DNA of 5,498 bases from Treponema sp. Lineage in GTDB: Bacteria; Spirochaetota; Spirochaetia; Treponematales; Treponemataceae. Under the pieces are notes generated by a model. That model did not search any database. It worked only from the letters and a program-made list of their open reading frames with translations, and had not been told where the DNA came from. This document shows positions 1 to 4,472 of the stretch, piece after piece. Each line of letters starts with the position of its first letter. Within the stretch, counting starts at the first letter, position 1. The position numbers were made by a program, and so were the translations under genes. The stretch is from positions 1-5,498 of the forward strand of contig JAEEKM010000238.1 of NCBI GenBank assembly GCA_016282455.1. The letters run 5' to 3'.

Positions 1-1566
1 GACTTTCTTTCTCCGGAAGGTATCATTACCCGTAAGAGAGACATTGACCGTTCCATCTCTGAAAATTATGCCCAGATTGAAGAGATTCAGAAACAGAGTG
101 ACGCCCTTACAAAACTCAACAATGAACTTAACAAAAAGATTGATGAATACAAGGATACCCTTGGTAAACTGCGCATGAATCAGTCAGAAATGATTCAGCA
201 GATTCATTCAGCCGAGATGCAGATTTCCACACTCAGAAGAACCCTCGCTGCAGAAGAAGTTGCCCTTAAGGAACAGCAGGATGAACTTTATCAGGAAACA
301 CACCGTCAGGAAGATCTTGATGACCAGATTGAAGAATGTGAAGAACAGATTGCAGAACTTCAGATTAAGGGTGAGGCCATTACAAAAGACCTTGTAGACC
401 TGGACAAGCAGATTGCAGAATGTAACAGCAAGGTAAGCGGTAAACAGAATGCACTGCAGAAAAAACAGGAAGAAAAAAACAAATACCAGAGTCAGCTTGA
501 AAGACTTGGCGTGGAACTTGCAGAAAGTGAAACTGAAATCCGCAATGTAAAGCAAAACTTCCAGGACACCCATTCACGGGACCTTATGGAATTTGAAGAG
601 CGTATGTATAAAATCAATACTACGCCCCAGGTGCTCAGGCAGAAACTTGCGGAGACAAAACAAAAAATCACGGACTTAGGTCAGGTGAACCATATGGCCG
701 TGATTCAGTTTGACGAAGAAAAAGAAAGGTACGAGCGCCAGCAGGCAAACTACAACGATACCCAGAAAACGCTTGAAAACCTTGTACGCGTTAGTGAAGA
801 AATCCGCAGTAAGAGTGCAGAAATGTTCCTCAGCACTTACAGAAAGATTCAGAAAAACTTCCACAATATGTTCCGCCGAATGTTTGGTGGTGCAGGACGT
901 GCAGACCTTCGTCTTTCTGACCCGGCAAATGTTCTTACTTCCGGTATTGAGATTTATGCACAGCCGCCTGGAAAGAAGTTGGAAAACATTTCACTTCTCT
1001 CTGGTGGTGAAAAAACCATGACCGCTGCTGCCCTTCTCTTTGCAACCTATCAGGTGCGACCATCTCCCTTCTGTCTTCTTGACGAGATTGATGCTGCCCT
1101 TGACGGAAACAACGTGGCAAGTTTTGTTACCGCCCTCCGCTCCTTTGCAAAAGTGAGCCAGTACATTGTTATTACGCATAACCACCGCACGGTAATGGGT
1201 GCTTCTTCCATGCTTGGTGTTACAATGGAAGAACATGGCGTTACAAAAGTTGTGCAGATGCGTCTTGATGAAGACACAATCAACGGAAACGTTACCTTTG
1301 ACGAAGACGATAACTTTGTGGAAGAAGATGTTCCTCCCGAAGAAGGAATTGTTCTCCCACCCCGTCCTCCGCGCAGAGAACACAATCCTGACGGTTCATT
1401 AAAAGTACCGCAGCCTGCAGTTACTCAGCCAGCCATTTCTGAAGAAAATAAAACTGACGGAGATAATACAGTTACTGAGGAAAGTCCTGTTGCAGAAGAA
1501 TCTCCAGTTGCAGAAGAAACTCAGGTTTCTGAAGAAAATACTTCTGCCGGAGAAAACGAGGCTTAG
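1..1566 (+). CDS. smc: Chromosome segregation ATPase SMC, C-terminal half (5' end outside window)
   Basis: SMC dimers organise and segregate the chromosome, closing two ABC-type heads around ATP at the end of long coiled-coil arms. The frame is open from base 1, so the ATG at 175 is internal; 521 residues are visible (numbered here from base 1). Residues 1-12 (FLSPEGIITRKR) match the end of the hinge. Residues about 15-260 are Glu/Gln/Lys-rich coiled coil. LGQVNHMA opens the approach to the head, and FRRMFGGAGRADLRL and GIEIYAQPPGKKL are typical SMC head motifs. The C-loop LSGGEK starts at residue 333, Walker B is FCLLDEID with D361 and catalytic E362, the D-loop is AALDGNN, and the H-loop His is 393 (VITHNHRTV). 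The head ends near residue 424. About 97 further residues form a Pro-rich then Glu-rich tail, which most SMCs lack. The arm from hinge to C-loop looks shorter than in Bacillus subtilis. Walker A lies upstream of the window. Family assignment is very secure. Confidence 0.97.
   Translation, partial: DFLSPEGIITRKRDIDRSISENYAQIEEIQKQSDALTKLNNELNKKIDEYKDTLGKLRMNQSEMIQQIHSAEMQISTLRRTLAAEEVALKEQQDELYQETHRQEDLDDQIEECEEQIAELQIKGEAITKDLVDLDKQIAECNSKVSGKQNALQKKQEEKNKYQSQLERLGVELAESETEIRNVKQNFQDTHSRDLMEFEERMYKINTTPQVLRQKLAETKQKITDLGQVNHMAVIQFDEEKERYERQQANYNDTQKTLENLVRVSEEIRSKSAEMFLSTYRKIQKNFHNMFRRMFGGAGRADLRLSDPANVLTSGIEIYAQPPGKKLENISLLSGGEKTMTAAALLFATYQVRPSPFCLLDEIDAALDGNNVASFVTALRSFAKVSQYIVITHNHRTVMGASSMLGVTMEEHGVTKVVQMRLDEDTINGNVTFDEDDNFVEEDVPPEEGIVLPPRPPRREHNPDGSLKVPQPAVTQPAISEENKTDGDNTVTEESPVAEESPVAEETQVSEENTSAGENEA
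1477..1530 (+). repeat. 18-base tandem repeat in the smc tail
   Basis: Three consecutive 18-base units start at 1477, 1495 and 1513 and encode EESPVA, EESPVA and EETQVS. A further Glu-Glu at 1531 opens a fourth, decayed unit. The first two are identical in protein but differ at several third codon positions, so the repeat is not brand new. It lies in the low-complexity acidic tail of SMC, where copy number could vary without touching the ATPase. Confidence 0.75.
1558..1561 (+). promoter_or_regulatory. Ribosome binding site of the small membrane protein gene, inside the end of smc
   Basis: GAGG lies 8 bases before the ATG at 1570, within the last codons of smc (stop TAG at 1564-1566). It supports the 1570 start and suggests translational coupling to smc. 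Confidence 0.6.
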
Positions 1567-1569
1567 GCA

Positions 1570-1950
1570 ATGAGCATTCTGGACACGGCAAAGGAAAGTT
1601 TTCAAAGCCTCATGGAAAAAAATTCCAAGCTCACAATCACAATTATTGTGATGATGGTTTTTCTTTTTGTAAGCGCCTTTGTCATTGTCTTTATTCAGGC
1701 CTCTAAAGCTCCGCAAAAACGAAAGCCGGTAAATCTTCCCCCTGCGGGAACTTTTACTGCGGTAGAAGAACTGCTGCCCCCTGATTCCCTTACCCTCACA
1801 GAAGATTATTATTTCAGCAGAACACATTCCCGCACCTGGTCTGAGGACGAAACTGAACGTTACTTTACCCAGCCGGAAGAAGAATCCCTTAAAGTTTTAT
1901 CTCAGGCGAATGACAAACTCATAAAAAGGCTGGAGGAAGCGGCTCCATGA
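1570..1950 (+). CDS. Small single-pass membrane protein of unknown function
   Basis: I do not recognise this 126-residue protein. Residues 21-42 form one strongly hydrophobic membrane segment (LTITIIVMM, then VFLFVSAFVIVFI). The 20 residues before it carry balanced charge. The residues just after it (K46, K50, R51, K52) are strongly basic, so by the positive-inside rule the C-terminal part may face the cytoplasm, although the usual N-in topology cannot be excluded. After the membrane comes a Pro-rich stretch (PVNLPPAG, LLPPD). An aromatic and charged region follows (EDYYFSRTHSRTW, RYF), and then an amphipathic, probably helical C-terminus from about residue 100 (ESLKVLSQANDKLIKRLEEA). No Cys lipobox or cleavable signal peptide is evident. 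The gene begins 3 bases after smc and overlaps the next gene by 4 bases, so the three are probably co-translated. Coding status is supported by the good ribosome site, the tight packing and the coherent domain layout. The function is unknown. Confidence 0.88.
   Translation: MSILDTAKESFQSLMEKNSKLTITIIVMMVFLFVSAFVIVFIQASKAPQKRKPVNLPPAGTFTAVEELLPPDSLTLTEDYYFSRTHSRTWSEDETERYFTQPEEESLKVLSQANDKLIKRLEEAAP
1636..1652. repeat. 17-base perfect palindrome inside the membrane-segment codons
   Basis: ATCACAAT-T-ATTGTGAT has two perfect 8-base arms around one central T. TCACAAT also occurs just before it at 1631-1637, so the right arm could pair with either copy. It lies in codons for the Thr/Ile/Val run of the membrane segment. 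The symmetry is like that of an operator, but codon composition (ACA ATC ACA ATT ATT GTG ATG) may be the whole cause. No function is claimed. Confidence 0.5.
1932..1936 (+). promoter_or_regulatory. Ribosome binding site of the large lipoprotein gene
   Basis: GGAGG lies 10 bases before the ATG at 1947 and inside the upstream gene. Together with the ATGA start/stop overlap (1947-1950) it fixes the start and indicates translational coupling. Confidence 0.75.
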
Positions 1951-3710
1951 AAAAAATACTTATTGCTTTTTCTGCCATTTCCTTTTTATTTTTCTCATGT
2001 GCAAGCAATTCTGCCCTGCCTGAAACTACTGTTAGCCAAGCGGTAGAAGAAGCAGAAGGCAATCCCTCTGAAGATACTGCAGCTGAAACACAAGACGCAG
2101 AAAATGAATCTGGTGACGGAGACCTTTCTCAAAATGAAAACACTTCAGAGAAAGAAGAAGTATCACCTAACGAAGAAGACAATGCCGAAGATGAAATTGT
2201 TCTTGAAGAGATTCCCTCTGACGAAGGTGAGTTTATTACGGAAGTTCCCAAAGAAGAAGTAAAGGAGCCTGAAAAAAAAGTTACGCTTCCTGAAATTCCT
2301 GCAATAGACGTAGAAGTTCCCATTTTAAAACCGCAGGTACCCGAAGTTACACAGACAGAAGAAAGCGAAAGTGAAAATATCGGCGAAAGTGAAAGTGAAA
2401 ATACAGAAATTGCTGAGGATTCAGAAAATGAAAATGAAACTCAGCCGTCTGAAGAAGATGATTTGTATTTTACCGGAGTAGACATAAATCCTGCCGGAGA
2501 AAGTCCCGTTCTCGCAGAACAGAAAACGAATACACCTCAGGCAAAAAACACTAGTCCCGAGAAAAAAACTGCGGTCACTCCAAAACCCGCAAGCCCAAAA
2601 GCAAATGAAAACAAAAAAGGCTCATCAAATACAAAGGAAGAAACCACTGCTCCTTTAAGTGAAACTTCTGCAGAAGAAAAATTAACTGAACCCGCAAAAG
2701 AGGAAGCAGTTATTCCAAGCCGCAAAGTCAGCATGAAAAACAACCAGTACCTGGATGTTCAGTACCCTGGAAACGGCTGGGTATATCTTGGCGAAGTAAA
2801 TGACAGCCAGAAAATCCGTTACTTTGGCCGCAAGGTCGGAAGCGGAGACACAACTTTTTCACTAAGGTCAAGGGAAGAAGGAAATACAATCCTTCACTTT
2901 TATAAAAACGATGCGCTCACCGGAGAATATATTGACGATTATCTTGAAGTAGACATTAAGGGAAAGTCAAATGATTCTTCCAGGGCAAAGGCTCCCCTTT
3001 ACGCAGAAGTTGTTCCTCCCAAACCTGCTAAGAAAAATCAGGCACTTGCCAATAATAATCTTTCCGAAACAGAAGCAGAAGAAAGTTCTGCAAAGAGCAA
3101 TTCTTCAAAAGAGTCTTCTTTACAAAGTAATAATCCTTCGTCTTCTCAGACACAGGGTAAAAGTTCTGGTACAAGAGACAATTCAAATCAGTCAGACACA
3201 AACGGTAAAACCGAAAATGCACAGAATGACTCAAGTGCAAGTCAGGGAAGAGGTTACTCCGAAGGCGGAACAAGTACTGTAATTCAAAACACAACAAGTC
3301 AGGGAACTGCAAGTCAGGATTCCCCTGCTCCGCGTACACAGGAAGATTCACAGACCCCTGCTGCAAAAAAAACAGAGGATCAAAAGAAAAATACTGACGT
3401 CTCCATTCAGGATACCTCAAGTCTTTCTGAAGATGAAATTCTTTCTCTTGCACAGGAAAGTTTTGACAGTAAAGAGTTTTCAAAAACCCTTGCCTACTTA
3501 AATTCCTTCTTTGAAAAAGCAGTTTCCCGAGTGGATGAAGGTCTTTATCTTCAGGGACAGGTTTATGAATCAAACTCAAGTGTAAGAAACATCCGTTCTG
3601 CCCTTGACACTTATGAAACGATTGTGCGCCGTTACCCGCAGAGCATTCACTGGGCAAAAGCAAACGAAAGAATCATTTACTTGCGAAGATTTTACATTAA
3701 CATCAGATAA
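1947..3710 (+). CDS. Large multidomain lipoprotein: acidic linker, beta-rich domain, TPR-like C-terminus
   Basis: This is a 587-residue predicted lipoprotein that I cannot assign to a named gene. Residues 1-17 are a short signal peptide (MKK, then ILIAFSAISFLFFS), and C18 is the lipid-bearing Cys of a spirochete-style lipobox LFFSC. Residues about 30-190 are very acidic and disordered (runs of Glu/Asp, ESESEN repeats). Residues 190-255 are Lys/Pro/Ser/Thr-rich. Residues about 259-338 form the one compact middle domain. It contains VQYPGNGWVYLGEV, RYFGRKVGSGDTTFSLRS and NTILHFY, ends in DDYLEVDIKG, and is probably a beta sandwich. Residues about 341-490 are a Ser/Asn/Gln/Thr-rich linker. Residues about 492-582 are helical and TPR-like (LAQESFDSKEFSKTLAYLN, LYLQGQVYE, ALDTYETIVRRYPQS), similar in style to the periplasmic TPRs of YbgF/CpoB or BamD. 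The protein should sit in the envelope, lipid-anchored with two domains on flexible tethers. A role in envelope assembly or peptidoglycan-associated scaffolding is an inference only. Two A8 runs occur in the coding sequence. Confidence 0.93.
   Translation: MKKILIAFSAISFLFFSCASNSALPETTVSQAVEEAEGNPSEDTAAETQDAENESGDGDLSQNENTSEKEEVSPNEEDNAEDEIVLEEIPSDEGEFITEVPKEEVKEPEKKVTLPEIPAIDVEVPILKPQVPEVTQTEESESENIGESESENTEIAEDSENENETQPSEEDDLYFTGVDINPAGESPVLAEQKTNTPQAKNTSPEKKTAVTPKPASPKANENKKGSSNTKEETTAPLSETSAEEKLTEPAKEEAVIPSRKVSMKNNQYLDVQYPGNGWVYLGEVNDSQKIRYFGRKVGSGDTTFSLRSREEGNTILHFYKNDALTGEYIDDYLEVDIKGKSNDSSRAKAPLYAEVVPPKPAKKNQALANNNLSETEAEESSAKSNSSKESSLQSNNPSSSQTQGKSSGTRDNSNQSDTNGKTENAQNDSSASQGRGYSEGGTSTVIQNTTSQGTASQDSPAPRTQEDSQTPAAKKTEDQKKNTDVSIQDTSSLSEDEILSLAQESFDSKEFSKTLAYLNSFFEKAVSRVDEGLYLQGQVYESNSSVRNIRSALDTYETIVRRYPQSIHWAKANERIIYLRRFYINIR
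2358..2438 (+). repeat. Degenerate Ser-Glu repeat in the lipoprotein's acidic linker
   Basis: GAAAGCGAAAGTGAAAAT and GAAAGTGAAAGTGAAAAT encode ESESEN twice, separated by IGE-type codons. They are followed by a looser SENENE. These are short direct repeats in a disordered acidic tether (residues about 138-164) and may expand or contract. Confidence 0.6.
2721..2960 (+). other. Compact beta-rich domain of the lipoprotein (residues about 259-338)
   Basis: This is the only ordered-looking part between two long low-complexity linkers. It alternates hydrophobic strands and Gly turns: YLDVQYPGNGW, VYLGEV, IRYFGRK, TTFSLRS, TILHFYK, DYLEVDI. W278, the Gly-Asn-Gly turn before it and the Gly-Ser-Gly turn at about 298-300 are likely structural. 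The order resembles small Ig-like inhibitor or adhesion folds such as the chagasin fold, but the diagnostic chagasin loops are not clearly present. I would call it an unassigned domain. Confidence 0.6.
3420..3689 (+). other. C-terminal TPR-like helical domain of the lipoprotein
   Basis: Residues about 492-582 read as two to three helical hairpins. The first is LSEDEILSLAQESFDSKEF followed by SKTLAYLNSFFEKA. Next comes DEGLYLQGQVYES, and then the motif-like ALDTYETIVRRYPQSIHWAKA, which matches the usual bacterial periplasmic TPR ending (Y..iv..yP.s..a..A). Such domains bind partner proteins or peptides. The chain ends 12 residues after this motif. Confidence 0.7.
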
Positions 3711-3714
3711 AGGT

Positions 3715-3720
3715 AAGGAG
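3715..3720 (+). promoter_or_regulatory. Ribosome binding site of the SIMPL lipoprotein gene
   Basis: AAGGAG lies 5 bases before the ATG at 3726, with a second purine-rich AGAGG directly after it. It occupies most of the 15-base gap after the preceding stop at 3710. Confidence 0.75.
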
Positions 3721-3725
3721 AGGAT

Positions 3726-4439
3726 ATGAATATTTCAAATAAACTGATACTGGGGGCACTTATAGTGGCAACATCACTTTTTCCTTCATGCACAATCAGG
3801 CAGGTAGAGAACCAGATTCGTTCAGTTACCGTAACAGGAACCGGAACTGTGGAAATTGAAAACGACCAGGCTACAATCACTCTTTCTGTTGTTACAAAAA
3901 ACTGGGATGTGGTAAAAGCAAGTCAGGATAATACAAACAGAATGACCGCCGTACAGGAAGCACTTGTTAAGGCAGGCATTGCAAGTGACTACATTACCAC
4001 CAGCGGTTATTCAATCTATCAGGAATCAAGTTACCAGAACGGACGCAATGTTCCCGGTCAGTACAATGTTACTAACCAGATAAATGTTCTTGTAAAAGAC
4101 GTTACAAAGGCAGGCAGTGTAATTGATACTGCAATAAAAGCCGGAGCAAACCAGCTGCAGTCTTTGACCTATTCTGTAAGTTCAACAGATGCTGCCGTAA
4201 AACAGGCCCGTCTTCTTGCCATTAAACAGGCAGAAAGCATTGCCAATACCCTTGCAACCTCAAGTGCCGCCACTCTTGGAAAAGTGCTTACTATTGTGGA
4301 AAGCCAGCCAAATCAGTACGGGGCCGTGTCAAGAAATGTTTATGCAAAAGCAGTTGCTCTTGAAGATGCTGCAACTCCTGCTTCGGGCGGAAAATCTTCC
4401 GTTTCAATCAGCGTAACAGCAACTTACGAGCTTCAGTAA
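3726..4439 (+). CDS. SIMPL-domain (DUF541) lipoprotein
   Basis: This is a 237-residue envelope protein of the SIMPL family, whose members include E. coli YggE and Brucella BP26. These are periplasmic or outer-membrane proteins, often tied to oxidative stress or envelope integrity and able to form oligomeric rings, but with no settled biochemical role. Residues 1-21 are a signal peptide, and the lipobox is LFPSC with lipid Cys C22. The SIMPL domain covers about residues 33-236. It opens with SVTVTGTGTVEIENDQATIT, matching the family's V.V.G.G.v...pD.A.i pattern. It continues with MTAVQEALVKAGIASDYITTSGYSI (family pattern: aL...Gi...di.T..ysi), then YNVTNQINVLVKDVTKAGSVIDTAIKAGAN and ARLLAIKQAESIANTLA. 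The length is normal for the family. The usual Pro before the Asp is replaced (END instead of PD). Co-direction and the short gap after the large lipoprotein suggest a shared envelope context. Confidence 0.95.
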   Translation: MNISNKLILGALIVATSLFPSCTIRQVENQIRSVTVTGTGTVEIENDQATITLSVVTKNWDVVKASQDNTNRMTAVQEALVKAGIASDYITTSGYSIYQESSYQNGRNVPGQYNVTNQINVLVKDVTKAGSVIDTAIKAGANQLQSLTYSVSSTDAAVKQARLLAIKQAESIANTLATSSAATLGKVLTIVESQPNQYGAVSRNVYAKAVALEDAATPASGGKSSVSISVTATYELQ

Positions 4440-4461
4440 AATATAAAATCATTCAGTAAAA
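4432..4461 (+). repeat. 10-base direct repeat around the end of the SIMPL gene
   Basis: TTCAGTAAAA occurs at 4432-4441 and again at 4452-4461, exactly 20 bases (about two helical turns) apart. The first copy contains the stop codon TAA (4437-4439). The second abuts the serS ribosome site. The spacer is the AT-rich TATAAAATCA. It may be a small duplication or a paired protein-binding site; nothing proves function. Confidence 0.55.
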
Positions 4462-4466
4462 GAGGA
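4461..4466 (+). promoter_or_regulatory. Ribosome binding site of serS
   Basis: AGAGGA lies 6 bases before the ATG at 4473 and decides that start. The encoded N-terminus MLDYRFIKEHLDEV aligns with the usual SerRS beginning (MLD...I....). Confidence 0.75.
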
Positions 4467-4472
4467 AATAGA

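Noticed and set aside
175..177. ATG at 175 as a gene start
   Set aside because: The frame is open to base 1, and the upstream residues continue the SMC coiled coil and hinge end, so this Met is internal.
1399..1827. 142-codon open frame on the - strand across the smc/membrane-gene junction
   Set aside because: It is antisense to two genes with good ribosome sites and has Phe/Arg/Ser/Cys-rich shadow composition without a motif.
3028..3663. 211-codon open frame on the - strand opposite the lipoprotein
   Set aside because: It covers the Ser/Gln-rich linker and TPR codons of the real gene. Leu/Phe/Gln-rich composition reflects the complement of biased codons; no domain is seen.
1947..3710. Serine-rich lipoprotein as a functional reason for sitting near serS
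   Set aside because: Ser richness of disordered linkers is common, and the SIMPL gene lies between them. Nothing in the sequence links the two.
4419..4449. Promoter for serS with TATAAA at 4442-4447
   Set aside because: The -10-like box is reasonable, but no TTGACA-like hexamer lies 16-18 bases upstream, and an AT-rich gap gives such boxes by chance.
4440..4472. Terminator or T-box between the SIMPL gene and serS
   Set aside because: There is no GC-rich hairpin, no T run and no T-box sequence in the 33 bases.
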